Source of the DNA: Nocardia abscessus
GTDB lineage: Bacteria > Actinomycetota > Actinomycetes > Mycobacteriales > Mycobacteriaceae
Length of the DNA stretch: 64,000 bases
NCBI RefSeq assembly: GCF_015477775.1
Contig: NZ_JADLQO010000002.1
Span: 806,001-870,000 of the forward strand
Reading direction: 5' to 3'
Shown here: piece after piece, positions 49,230 to 59,701 of the stretch
How the letters are laid out: the number at the start of each line of letters is the position of its first letter
Position numbering within the stretch: position 1 is the first letter of the stretch
Program-made: the position numbers and the translations under genes
The notes under the pieces: model-generated
Database searches by the model: none
The model's input: only the letters and a program-made list of their open reading frames with translations
What the model was told of the DNA's origin: nothing

Positions 49230-50126
49230 ATGCAGAGCGAGGTGGAGCGCGAGCTGCGCCAGATGATCTTCGATCACCTGGCGCGACGGGTCGAAGAGAA
49301 GGGTTCGCTGACTCGCGAGGAACTGACCGAGTTCGAGGTCGGGGCCCAGACCTATCGGCTGATCGACCGCAACAAGGGAATCTGGAATCCTTCGCAATTC
49401 GCGGCCACCTTGTCGATCCTCTCGAAGCCCGACAGCCCCTATGACGATGAGGAAGTCGGCGAGTCTCTCTATGCCTATGCGTACCGAGAAGGCAACGTCC
49501 GAGGCGACAACACCAAGCTGAGGCGCGCGTATGAGTTACAACTACCCATCATCCTGCTCCGATGGATCAAAATCGGATCAGAGATCCGCTACGTCCCGGT
49601 ATTTCCCGTGTACGTCGTTGCGGACGACCAGCCGCGTCAACGGTTCATCCTGGCGCTGGACGAGAGTCTGCGAGAAGTCAGTGATCCTCTGCATCTCAAG
49701 CCGATCGAGCGCGCCTACGTTCAACGCTTGACGAAGCAACGACTACACCAGCCGGAGTTCAGGGGCCGGGTTCTGCTGGCGTACGAACACCGCTGTGCGA
49801 TGTGCAAGATACGTCACACGCGACTGCTGGACGCCGCCCACATCATCGGAGACGGCAAGGAGCACGGTGCAGCCGATGTCGACAACGGACTGAGCCTTTG
49901 CAAGATCCACCACGCCGCCTATGACAGCAATTTGATAGGCATCTCCCCCGGGTACGAAATCCACGTCGGCGCGCAGCTGATGGATGACCCGGACAAGAGT
50001 CCGATGCTGCGGCATGGACTACAAGGAATGGACGGTCAGCACTTAGCACTACCGCAACGGCGGAAGGACTGGCCATCGGCAGAGCGCCTCGAGGAACGGT
50101 TTGCCGAGTTCAAGGAAGCCAGCTGA
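49230..50126 (+). CDS. HNH endonuclease, McrA/restriction-like
   Basis: A 298-residue protein. The C-terminal HNH domain (about 190-250) is complete: YEHRCAMCKIRHTRLLDAAHI with the first Cys pair and His, then NGLSLCKIHHAAYDSNLIGI. The preceding 180 residues (YRLIDRNKGIWNPSQFAATLSIL, VPVFPVYVVADDQP) form a separate domain, presumably for DNA recognition. This layout is common in stand-alone HNH restriction enzymes, some of which cut modified DNA; no methyltransferase is nearby. No clear ribosome site. Confidence 0.82.
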   Translation: MQSEVERELRQMIFDHLARRVEEKGSLTREELTEFEVGAQTYRLIDRNKGIWNPSQFAATLSILSKPDSPYDDEEVGESLYAYAYREGNVRGDNTKLRRAYELQLPIILLRWIKIGSEIRYVPVFPVYVVADDQPRQRFILALDESLREVSDPLHLKPIERAYVQRLTKQRLHQPEFRGRVLLAYEHRCAMCKIRHTRLLDAAHIIGDGKEHGAADVDNGLSLCKIHHAAYDSNLIGISPGYEIHVGAQLMDDPDKSPMLRHGLQGMDGQHLALPQRRKDWPSAERLEERFAEFKEAS

Positions 50127-50424
50127 TCAAGGCGATCACGGTGTAACCTCGAACAGTCGATGGTGACGTCGACTTTCAGCGTTATGCCGCTGCGCACGCC
50201 CGTGACTCGCGACGAGGCCGAGCGCGACCACTACCAGCCGGCTGGTACCGAGCTGGCACATTGCGCCCAAGCCGGCCGGATGCCCCGCAGTGCGACGTAC
50301 TGATGCGCGAGCTTCAGCATGGTGGTGCGCACTAGCCAGTTCGCCTTCGACATGACGAACGAACGGCGATTCAGCGCTCCACATCACCAGGCAAAAGCGT
50401 CATTGAGGCGAACTGCTCACCGTC
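50127..50424. other. Gap between the HNH and VWA genes
   Basis: Nearly 300 bases with no convincing gene, hairpin or repeat; the genes at both sides end here (convergent). Confidence 0.5.
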
Positions 50425-51846
50425 TTACGCAGGCAGTAACCGCGCGATGACCTCAGTCAACTGCTTGACGTTCCGGCACTCGTGCATCGTCACGCACTCC
50501 GCGTACACGTGGGCTGCGGAATCCCCGGTCGACCACGAGCGCGACGGCTCGGGATTGAGCCAGTAGGTGTGCTTCGCCCGGTCGACAATCGTCTGCACCG
50601 CAGCGAGGTTCGGGTCCGTGCGGTTCGTCCGCCCGTCACCGAGGATGAGGACGGACGTACGCGGCCCGAGGGCGTCGGCGTAGTTGTCGAGGAACCCTTG
50701 GAACGCTTCGCCGTAGTTGGAACTGCCGAAGCGGGCGACCTTGGTGGAGCGGAGTATGCGGGCGGCTATGCCGGGAGTGGGTGGTTCGCCGGGGGTGAAG
50801 AAGTGGGTGATCTCGTCGCAGGTGTCGACGAAGCCGAAGCTGCGGACCTTGCTGAACTGGTCTTGCAGGGCCTGGATGAGGTGGAGGGTGAATTCGGCGA
50901 AGCCGGTGACCGAGCCGGAGATGTCGGCGAGGACGACGAGGTCGGGGCGGCCGTGTTTGCGGGCGCGCAGGACTGGATCGATGGGGACGCCGCCGGTGGA
51001 CATGGAGCGGCGCAGGGTGCGGCGCAGGTCGATTCGGCCGCGCACGGCTTTGCGGCGGCGGACGGCGAGGCGGGTGGCGAGTTTGCGGGCCAAAGGGTGG
51101 ACGAGGCGGCGCATTTCGGCGAGGTCCTGTTCGCGGGCGCCCAGGAAATCGATCCGGTCGGTGCTGGATTCGACACCGCGGCGGGCGATGTATTCGGTGC
51201 CGCGCAGTTGCGCCGAGCGCAGCCGGGCTTCGGTTCGGACGGCGGTGCGGAATGCGGCGAGGCGGCGGTTGGCTTCGATGGTGTGGACGGTGGTGTCGAG
51301 CTGGGATGTGCCGTGCATGCCCGCGACGATGCGATCGATGAGTTCTTCCGGGCGTAGGGCTTTCATCGTCAGGTAGGAGGACCAGCCGGCGCCGGACGCG
51401 GTGGTGACCGGGGCGGAGGTCTGGCCGGTTCCCACGCCGCCGTAGCCGCCGAGTTCGGTCAGCGCCTGGCGGGCCAGTTCGGCGACCGAGTCCGAATCGT
51501 CCTGCGCCAGTGCGGTGACGAGCCGATCTTGCAGCGCTTCGATGGATTCGGGTGTCGATGGGTCGGCGGGCTGTGGCTGCTGCGTGGTCAGGAAGTAGAG
51601 GTCGAAGAGTTGATCGAACACGGCGCGTTGACCATTGCGGCGCAGCAGGCAGGCGGCCATGCCGGAGCGCAGGCGGTTGCGGTCGGCGAGCCCGAGGGCG
51701 ATCATCGCCTCGGCCGCATCGATGGTTTCGCTCGGCCCGGCGTTGATGCCGTGGTCACGCAGCAGCCCGACGAACTCGACCAGCCGGTCGGTCATCGAGT
51801 CCAGGCGAGACTTCGTCTGGCCCGCACGTCCTTCCGTCGTACTCAT
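50425..51846 (-). CDS. VWA-domain protein, CoxE-like
   Basis: A 473-residue protein. The N-terminal half is helical (RLVEFVGLLRDHGINAGPSET), the C-terminal half is a von Willebrand A domain with MIDAS motif DISGS in DLVVLADISGSVTGFAEF and later LGDGRTN. It partners with the MoxR AAA ATPase encoded just upstream; such pairs act as metal-cofactor or complex-assembly chaperones. Start at ATG 51846; an ATG at 51795 (MTDRLVEFVG) is a good alternative. Confidence 0.88.
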   Translation of the reverse strand: MSTTEGRAGQTKSRLDSMTDRLVEFVGLLRDHGINAGPSETIDAAEAMIALGLADRNRLRSGMAACLLRRNGQRAVFDQLFDLYFLTTQQPQPADPSTPESIEALQDRLVTALAQDDSDSVAELARQALTELGGYGGVGTGQTSAPVTTASGAGWSSYLTMKALRPEELIDRIVAGMHGTSQLDTTVHTIEANRRLAAFRTAVRTEARLRSAQLRGTEYIARRGVESSTDRIDFLGAREQDLAEMRRLVHPLARKLATRLAVRRRKAVRGRIDLRRTLRRSMSTGGVPIDPVLRARKHGRPDLVVLADISGSVTGFAEFTLHLIQALQDQFSKVRSFGFVDTCDEITHFFTPGEPPTPGIAARILRSTKVARFGSSNYGEAFQGFLDNYADALGPRTSVLILGDGRTNRTDPNLAAVQTIVDRAKHTYWLNPEPSRSWSTGDSAAHVYAECVTMHECRNVKQLTEVIARLLPA

Positions 51847-51973
51847 GGTCTGTCTCGACCTGTGAGTGCGACCGCAGGTCGCAGGCCGGGCTTCCATGCG
51901 GCGAAGGCAATCCCTTGTGCACGAAGCGCCGCGCCGACCCGCGCGGAACAGACCGCATGACCGGGCACAACCT

Positions 51974-52867
<894 letters not shown>

Positions 52868-52898
52868 CGGTAACTAGTCTAGCCGGGCGGTCTCGGCC

Positions 52899-53948
52899 TC
52901 AGCTCGGCCCCGGTATCCGGAAATGACTCGGTTCGGCGTCGGACGGCACGGCGCTCGCCATGGTGAACGGCTCGACCAGAGCACGCAGTTCGACCAGGTG
53001 CCTGGCGTGCGCGTCGAGTGCGCGGTCCTCCTCGGAGACCGGCTCCCACTGGCGCACGGGTCGCGCTTTTCCGTCGTCGTCCACCGCGACGACCACGGCG
53101 AGACCGTGCGCCGCCAGCGCCGGTTCGTCGGAGTGCGCGTCGGTGGAGGTCACGTGCACGCTCACGTGCATACTGCGCGGGCCGGTGTGGATCAAGCGTG
53201 CGGTGACCTCGACGACGTGACCGATCACGATCGGCCGGTAGAAGCGGATGCCACCGAAGTAGGAGGTGAGGACGCGCTGTCCGGCCCAGTCCGCGCCGCA
53301 CACGTACGCCGCTTCATCGATCCACCGCATCGTCCGGCCACCGTGAACTTTGCCGCCCCAGTTGATGTCCGAAGGCGCTGCGAGAAAGCGCAGCGTGGCG
53401 CTGGGCGCGGTGCCGGCGCCGGTGTATCGCTGCGCGGCCATCGCCTCCTCGATGTGCTTTCGCACCGAGATTCGGGCACCTGCCTGCCGGTGCCGCTGCA
53501 ATTCCAGCAGCGAGGTCGGATTCCATTGCGGGACTTCGACAGTGCGCCGGTCGTCGTCCACCGCGACGAAGATCGTCAGGCATTGCGCCGACTGCACCGG
53601 CTTCACCCGGGTGGGATCGGTCGAATAGACCGTGACGAGAATGTGCATGCTGGTGCGCCCGGTATGGACGAGATTCGCGTGCAATTCGACCAGCTCACCG
53701 ACCGCGATCGGGCGGTCGAGATGAATGTTGCCGACGTAGGCGGTGACGCAGTAGCGGCCGCTCCACTGTGCCGCCGCCGCGTAGGCGACCTTGTCGATCC
53801 ATTCGAGAAGTTTGCCGCCGTCGACCGATCCCAGGATGCCCGCGTCGGCGGGCTGGACGAGGAATCGGTGAATCGCCTCGGGACGCCGACCGGCCGCGGC
53901 CGGATTCGAGACTGTCGCGCGCGGGTCGATGTCTGTCGATTTGGGCAA
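52899..53948 (-). CDS. Double-hotdog acyl-CoA thioesterase
   Basis: A 349-residue protein with two hotdog (ACOT) domains in tandem: residues 25-150 (SVDGGKLLEWIDKVAYAAA, YVGNIHLDRPIAVGELVEL) and 185-310 (GKVHGGRTMRWIDEAAYVCG, YFGGIRFYRPIVIGHVVEV). The repeated layout matches YciA/ACOT7-type acyl-CoA thioesterases with internal duplication. Hydrolyses acyl-CoA to free acid; chain length unknown. Confidence 0.88.
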   Translation of the reverse strand: MPKSTDIDPRATVSNPAAAGRRPEAIHRFLVQPADAGILGSVDGGKLLEWIDKVAYAAAAQWSGRYCVTAYVGNIHLDRPIAVGELVELHANLVHTGRTSMHILVTVYSTDPTRVKPVQSAQCLTIFVAVDDDRRTVEVPQWNPTSLLELQRHRQAGARISVRKHIEEAMAAQRYTGAGTAPSATLRFLAAPSDINWGGKVHGGRTMRWIDEAAYVCGADWAGQRVLTSYFGGIRFYRPIVIGHVVEVTARLIHTGPRSMHVSVHVTSTDAHSDEPALAAHGLAVVVAVDDDGKARPVRQWEPVSEEDRALDAHARHLVELRALVEPFTMASAVPSDAEPSHFRIPGPS

Positions 53949-54323
53949 GGTTCACAATCCGTTCGGGCAGAGAATCTTCGGCTACCTGACCCCGTTGTCC
54001 GGGAGAACCTTAGGCCCCGGCGTCGATACGAGCGAGTAACGAGACAGCGATCGTATGCTCAGCCGGTTCCGCGATCGGTGAGCAATCCGTATAGGGGGTA
54101 GCCCCTAATACCACGGTTTGATTTTGCCCGCAGGGGAGACGACACCCGTGACCTTTGGCGGCAAGTGCGCAAGAGTGAAGGGGTGCAGTCGCTGCCCCGT
54201 CGGTAAGCGCGACCGCGAAGCAGCGACCGTAGATCCAGCTCTGTCCGCGGGGGTAGGTCGCGGACAGAACCGCAAATGGGGGATGGCGGACGGAATGCCC
54301 GCCGCAGAGTGAAAGGATTTACG
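53949..54323 (+). other. Structured leader region before the Gly/Tyr-rich secreted protein
   Basis: 375 bases between divergent genes. It holds several hairpins on the plus strand: TAGGGG/CCCCTA near 54095, a GGGG(t)GCAG/CTGCCCC stem near 54180, and a perfect 10-bp stem tctgtccgcg/cgcggacaga at 54240-54268, then a GGCGG/CCGCC pair right before the ribosome site. This looks like a long untranslated leader. It matches no riboswitch consensus I can recall. Confidence 0.45.
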
Positions 54324-54614
54324 TTGTTCTCCACAATCAGCGCACGCCGCACCTTGGCCCGGGTGGCCGTCGCCGGTGCGATCGCCGCAATCCCGTTGAC
54401 CGCGTTGGCGATGCCCGCCTCGGCTACCCCGAGCACACCCGGGGTCACTCAGGCCTGGTACGACCCGTATTACGACCGGTGCGCCTTCGGTCCGTTCCAG
54501 AACTGGAGTTGCAACAACAACCCGCTGTTCGGTTGGGGTTACAACCAATACGGCGGCCCCTACGGACAGGGATACGGGCAAGGCTTCGGGCCCGGCATGT
54601 TCGGCAGCAGCTAG
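54324..54614 (+). CDS. Small secreted Gly/Tyr/Gln-rich protein
   Basis: A 96-residue protein with TTG start (aaagga 6 bases before); an upstream GTG at 54309 is in frame. A signal peptide (RRTLARVAVAGAIAAIPLTALA) ends at about MPASA-TP. The mature 60 residues have two Cys (DRCAFGPFQ, NWSCNNN) and a C-terminal Tyr/Gly/Gln run (YNQYGGPYGQGYGQGFG). Surface or matrix role possible; no family recognised. Confidence 0.65.
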   Translation: MFSTISARRTLARVAVAGAIAAIPLTALAMPASATPSTPGVTQAWYDPYYDRCAFGPFQNWSCNNNPLFGWGYNQYGGPYGQGYGQGFGPGMFGSS

Positions 54615-54631
54615 AGAAGAGGTCTACCGAG

Positions 54632-54674
54632 ACGCGGGTGGCCCGCTCCGAGATCCGGAGCGGGCCACCCGCGT
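54632..54674. terminator. Bidirectional terminator between the secreted protein and ilvC
   Basis: Perfect 19-bp arms (acgcgggtggcccgctccg at 54632-54650 and its complement at 54656-54674), loop agatc. Confidence 0.85.
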
Positions 54675-54689
54675 GAATCAGGCGGAGGA

Positions 54690-55833
<1,144 letters not shown>

Positions 55834-55917
55834 GCGGCACGCCAACCGTCGATCGCAGAAAGACTAGCGTGTGGCCGCCGCCGGACGGTCGGCCCCATCG
55901 GTGTGCCGCTCGCTACC

Positions 55918-56421
55918 TCACCGAGTGGCGGTGATGGACTTCGGTCCACGGCCCACCGCGACGACACCGGACTGCACGATCTCCCGGATGCCATACGGTT
56001 CGAGCATCCGCAGCAGCGCGTCGAGCTTGGACCGGGTTCCGGTCGCCTCGACGGTGAGCGCGTCCGGCGACACGTCGATGACCTTCGCGCGGAACAGTCC
56101 GACCGCCTCGATAACCTGGGTCCGCACACTGGCGTCGGCGCGCACCTTCACCAAAATCAGTTCGCGGGCCACCGAGCTGTCGGAGTCCTGCTCCACGATC
56201 TTGATGACGTTCACCAGCTTGTTGAGCTGCTTGGTGACCTGCTCGAGCGGCAGGTCCTCGACGGTGACGACGATGGTCATGCGCGAGATCTCGGGGAGCT
56301 CGGTGCCGCCGACCGCCAGCGATTCGATATTGAAGCCGCGGCGGGAGAACAGCGCCGCGACCCGTGCCAGCACGCCCGGTTTGTCCTCGACGAGAACGCT
56401 GAGGGTATGCGTGGTACTCAT
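55918..56421 (-). CDS. ilvN: Acetolactate synthase small (regulatory) subunit
   Basis: A 167-residue valine-binding regulatory subunit: ACT domain at residues 5-80 ([33 protein letters not shown]) and a C-terminal domain with [20 protein letters not shown] and [14 protein letters not shown]. Its start overlaps the ilvB stop by 4 bp. Confidence 0.96.
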   Translation of the reverse strand: MSTTHTLSVLVEDKPGVLARVAALFSRRGFNIESLAVGGTELPEISRMTIVVTVEDLPLEQVTKQLNKLVNVIKIVEQDSDSSVARELILVKVRADASVRTQVIEAVGLFRAKVIDVSPDALTVEATGTRSKLDALLRMLEPYGIREIVQSGVVAVGRGPKSITATR

Positions 56422-58352
56422 CCGTTGTTCACCCTGTTCTGTTCGTGCGACATCGCCGCGTGGATGACCGCGGGCTCGGCGGCCTGCTCGTCCTCGTCGA
56501 ACAGCGGGCGGATGCCGCGAGCGGCCACGATCTCGTCGTTGCTGGTGCCCGCGGCGACCATCGGCCACACCTGGGCGTCCTTGCCGACGATGAAGTCGAT
56601 CACCACGGGACGGTCGTTGATGGACTGCGCCTCGCGGATGGCGGCCTCCACGTCCTCCTCGCGCTCCACTCGGATGCCGTGGCAGCCGAGGGCTTCGGCG
56701 AGCTTCACGAAGTCGGGGATGCGCAGGGAGTGCGTGCCCAGGTCGGTGTTGGAGTAACGCTCCTGGTAGAACAGCGTCTGCCACTGGCGCACCATGCCGA
56801 GATTGCCGTTGTTGATCAGCGCGACCTTGATCGGGACGCCCTCGACGGCGCAGGTGGCCAGCTCCTGGTTGGTCATCTGGAAGCAGCCGTCACCGTCGAC
56901 CGCCCACACCTCTTTGTCCGGCGCGCCCATCTTGGCGCCCATGGCCGCCGGGACGGCGTAGCCCATGGTGCCAAGGCCACCGGAGTTCAGCCAGGTGCGC
57001 GGCTTCTCGTACTTGATGAACTGGGCGGCCCACATCTGGTGCTGACCGACGCCCGCGCAGTAGATCGCGTCGGGTCCGGCCAGCCTGCCGAGCGCCTCGA
57101 TGACGAACTCCGGCGACAGCGAGCCGTCCGTGGGCGGGGTCCAGCCCAGCGGGTAGGCGTCGCGCACGCCGTCGAGGTACTTCCACCAGTCGGTCAGCGA
57201 CAGCGGCAGCGCGTTGTCCGTGGCGGGATCCGCCTTCAGCGTCTCGATGAGTTCGACGATCACCTCGCGGCAATCGCCCACGATCGGGACGTCGGCGTGC
57301 CGGTTCTTGCCGATCTCGGCCGGGTCGATGTCGGCGTGGATGACCTTGGCGCCGGGGGCGAAGGAGTCCAGCTGACCGGTGACGCGATCGTCGAAACGCG
57401 CGCCGAGGGTGATCAGCAGGTCCGACCGCTGCAGCGCCGCGACCGCGCCCACGGTGCCGTGCATACCGGGCATGCCCATGTTCTGGCGATGGCTGTCGGG
57501 GAACGCGCCGCGCGCCATCAGCGTGGTGACCACCGGGATGCCGGTCAGCTCGGCCAGCTGCAGCAGCTCGGCCGAGGCGTCGGCCTTGATCACGCCGCCG
57601 CCGACGTAGAGCACGGGAGCCTTGGCCTCCATGATCATCCGCGCGGCCTCGCGCACCTGCTTGCCGTGTGGCTTGGTGACCGGACGGTAGCCGGGCAGCC
57701 GCATCTCCGGCGGCCAGCTGAAGGTGGTCTGCGCCTGCAGCACGTCCTTGGGGATGTCGACGAGCACGGCGCCGGGGCGGCCGGACGCGGCGAGGTAGAA
57801 CGCCTCCGCGATGATGCGCGGGATGTCGACGCCGTCGGTGATCAGGAAGTTGTGCTTGGTGATCGGCATGGTGATGCCGGAGATGTCGGCTTCCTGGAAC
57901 GCGTCGGTGCCGATCAGGCTGCGGCCGACCTGGCCGGTGATGGCCACGATCGGGACCGAGTCCATCTGCGCGTCGGCGATCGGGGTGACCAGGTTGGTCG
58001 CGCCGGGGCCGGATGTGGCCATACACACACCGACCTTGCCGGTGGCCTGGGCGTAACCGGTGGCCGCGTGACCCGCGCCCTGCTCGTGCCGGACCAGGAC
58101 GTGGCGCACCTTGGTGGAATCGAACAGCGGGTCGTACACCGGAAGGATCGCGCCACCCGGAATGCCGAATACGGTGTCGACGCCGAGCTCCTCGAGCGAC
58201 CGGACAACCGACTGCGCGCCGGTGACCCGCTCGGGCGGGACCGGGCGGCGGTTGGCCGCGGAGGTCGCGTTGGCAGCGGGCGTGGCCTGCTGGTTCGCCG
58301 AAGGCGCTGGCCTACGGGCCGAAGGCCCGGGCCGTGCGGTAGGTGCGCTCAC
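56418..58352 (-). CDS. ilvB: Acetolactate synthase large (catalytic) subunit
   Basis: ThDP- and FAD-dependent enzyme making acetolactate/acetohydroxybutyrate; 644 residues. Catalytic Glu in [29 protein letters not shown] middle block, and the ThDP-Mg motif [18 protein letters not shown]. The first about 38 residues are an Ala/Pro-rich extension ([19 protein letters not shown]) before the conserved core at [14 protein letters not shown]. Preceded by a transcription attenuator. Confidence 0.97.
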   Translation of the reverse strand: MSAPTARPGPSARRPAPSANQQATPAANATSAANRRPVPPERVTGAQSVVRSLEELGVDTVFGIPGGAILPVYDPLFDSTKVRHVLVRHEQGAGHAATGYAQATGKVGVCMATSGPGATNLVTPIADAQMDSVPIVAITGQVGRSLIGTDAFQEADISGITMPITKHNFLITDGVDIPRIIAEAFYLAASGRPGAVLVDIPKDVLQAQTTFSWPPEMRLPGYRPVTKPHGKQVREAARMIMEAKAPVLYVGGGVIKADASAELLQLAELTGIPVVTTLMARGAFPDSHRQNMGMPGMHGTVGAVAALQRSDLLITLGARFDDRVTGQLDSFAPGAKVIHADIDPAEIGKNRHADVPIVGDCREVIVELIETLKADPATDNALPLSLTDWWKYLDGVRDAYPLGWTPPTDGSLSPEFVIEALGRLAGPDAIYCAGVGQHQMWAAQFIKYEKPRTWLNSGGLGTMGYAVPAAMGAKMGAPDKEVWAVDGDGCFQMTNQELATCAVEGVPIKVALINNGNLGMVRQWQTLFYQERYSNTDLGTHSLRIPDFVKLAEALGCHGIRVEREEDVEAAIREAQSINDRPVVIDFIVGKDAQVWPMVAAGTSNDEIVAARGIRPLFDEDEQAAEPAVIHAAMSHEQNRVNNG

Positions 58353-58443
58353 CGTCTTCGTTCCTTACTGGTTGTGGTTCTGACCCCGGAATTTGTGCCA
58401 GCGGTGTCTTGCGCTTCGCCATGCTGGACATTAGTCCGAACAT

Positions 58444-58478
58444 AAAAAAGCCCCCGACAGCACAGGGCTGATCGAGGG
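58444..58478 (-). terminator. Attenuator terminator of the ilvB leader
   Basis: Read on the minus strand: arm CCCTCGAtCAGC (58478-58467), loop, arm GCTGTCGGGGG (58461-58451), then C and six T. Eleven pairs with one bulge and a clean U-run, 91 bases before the ilvB start. Confidence 0.85.
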
Positions 58479-58525
58479 TGGCGCGTCGCAACGCGAGCTG
58501 ACGTATTCGACTCAGTGTGTCAGGC

Positions 58526-58573
58526 TCAACGCTGGACGCGCCGGCCGATTACGAGCAACTCGTTTCGATTCAC
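58526..58573 (-). CDS. ilvB leader peptide
   Basis: A 15-codon frame, GTG start, reading MNRNELLVIGRRVQR. Codons 6-9 (58558-58547) are Leu-Leu-Val-Ile, the products of the pathway. There is no ribosome site, but a promoter -10 ends 7 bases before it, so translation is leaderless. Codons 11-13 contain GGCGCGTC, which can pair with GACGCGCC (58487-58480) just ahead of the terminator, the expected switch. Confidence 0.8.
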   Translation of the reverse strand: MNRNELLVIGRRVQR

Positions 58574-58580
58574 GCGCACG

Positions 58581-58610
58581 ACGTTAAGCGGGTGTGAACC
58601 GAAGAGTCAA
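58581..58610 (-). promoter_or_regulatory. Promoter of the ilvB attenuator transcript
   Basis: Minus strand: -35 TTGACT (58610-58605), 18-base spacer, -10 TAACGT (58586-58581). Predicted start at or near 58573, the first base of the leader peptide. Confidence 0.7.
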
Positions 58611-58688
58611 ACAGATGACCCCGTGCGTCCCATTATGTGGGACAGTGCGGCTGCTTGTGTCCGTTCACCAGGATGCGAGGATGGTGGT

Positions 58689-59282
58689 GTGTCATCACCG
58701 CATCAGTCCGTGCCACCTTCTGAATCGTCCCATACGCCTGCGGCGACAACGGATACGGGTAGCGCCTCCGACGCCCGTGTGATCCGCATCCCACGACTGG
58801 CGTTCCTGGGCGTCTTCATCCTGCTGATGTGCGTGTTCTTCCCGTTCGTCGGCTGGCCCGCCGGGCTGTGGTGGCTGCTGCTCATCCCGGTCGTGGTGCT
58901 GGCGTGGGTGCTGCGGACGCAGACCACCGTCTCGGCGGCCGGGCTGGATCTGCGGACGCTGTTCGGGTCGCGCCACCTCGACTGGGCGCAGGTGAAGGGC
59001 GTGCGGATCCCCAAACGCGGCTACGTGCGCGCCGACCTCACCGACGGCACCGAGGCGAAGCTGCCCGCGGTGAGCTACGACCGGCTGCGCGACCTGGCGG
59101 CGGCGTCCGGCGGACGGATCCCGGACCCGTTCGCGCGGCCGGACGCGTCTCCGACGGACGAATCCCCCGCCGACCCCGCGGACGCGACCGAACCCGAGAC
59201 GGACTCGACCGGCGACGGCGGTTCGCGAACCAACGGGATCGCGAAGTCCACCGAGGACTCCACCGGCAAAGACACGCCGTAG
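58689..59282 (+). CDS. PH-domain membrane protein, Cfp6/Rv3004-like
   Basis: A 197-residue protein. GTG start after gagga. Residues 1-35 are Ser/Thr-rich, then two membrane helices (LAFLGVFILLMCVFFPFVG and LWWLLLIPVVVLAWVL) and a bacterial PH-like domain (VSAAGLDLRTLFGSRHLDWAQVKGVRIPKRGYVRADL) followed by an acidic disordered tail. In mycobacteria the equivalent gene also flanks ilvB. Function unknown. Confidence 0.82.
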   Translation: MSSPHQSVPPSESSHTPAATTDTGSASDARVIRIPRLAFLGVFILLMCVFFPFVGWPAGLWWLLLIPVVVLAWVLRTQTTVSAAGLDLRTLFGSRHLDWAQVKGVRIPKRGYVRADLTDGTEAKLPAVSYDRLRDLAAASGGRIPDPFARPDASPTDESPADPADATEPETDSTGDGGSRTNGIAKSTEDSTGKDTP

Positions 59283-59701
59283 CGAGGGTCGCCCGTTCGC
59301 GGCTGCGCGTTCCGAGCGTGGCCGAGCGCGGTTCCCCGACCGGCGATAACGAACCCGCCGCCGCGCTCAGACCGCATGGACGCCCGGATGGGGCCACCGA
59401 TTGCGCCGAGGCGGAACATTCCCTCCGCGTAAGCTGTTGCGGTCGGGTGATGGGATGATTTGCCGGAGCAGCGACCCTTCTCCGCATCCCCACCCTCGAC
59501 GGTCCGGCACCTCCGGCGACACCGTCGGCCCGGCGACACCACGCACGGGCGACCATCCGAACCCGGCTGACACCGATCGACGCCTCGCACGACCCGCCAC
59601 GACCGGCGGGGGGCGCGCCCATCCGCGGGAGTAACGTGATGGTCCGCCGAGCAGGCTCTGCGCCGTCGCACGTCAGCCCCCGCGACCCGAGGACCATCGA
59701 A
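59283..59701. other. Leader region of ilvD
   Basis: 419 bases without a supported gene. A GGAG and in-frame ATG at 59639 would add 21 residues to IlvD, but the family start is at 59702. No leader peptide with Ile/Val/Leu codons or terminator was found here, unlike ilvB. Confidence 0.45.

Noticed and set aside
50136..50387. 83-codon minus-strand frame between the HNH and VWA genes
   Set aside because: No ribosome site, no recognisable content, and His/Arg/Ser bias typical of noncoding GC-rich sequence.
53949..54323. Known riboswitch (c-di-AMP ydaO type) before the secreted protein
   Set aside because: The leader is structured, but the conserved ydaO core sequences were not found.
56445..58445. 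666-codon frame opposite ilvB
   Set aside because: Antisense to ilvB and covers the attenuator; no domain.
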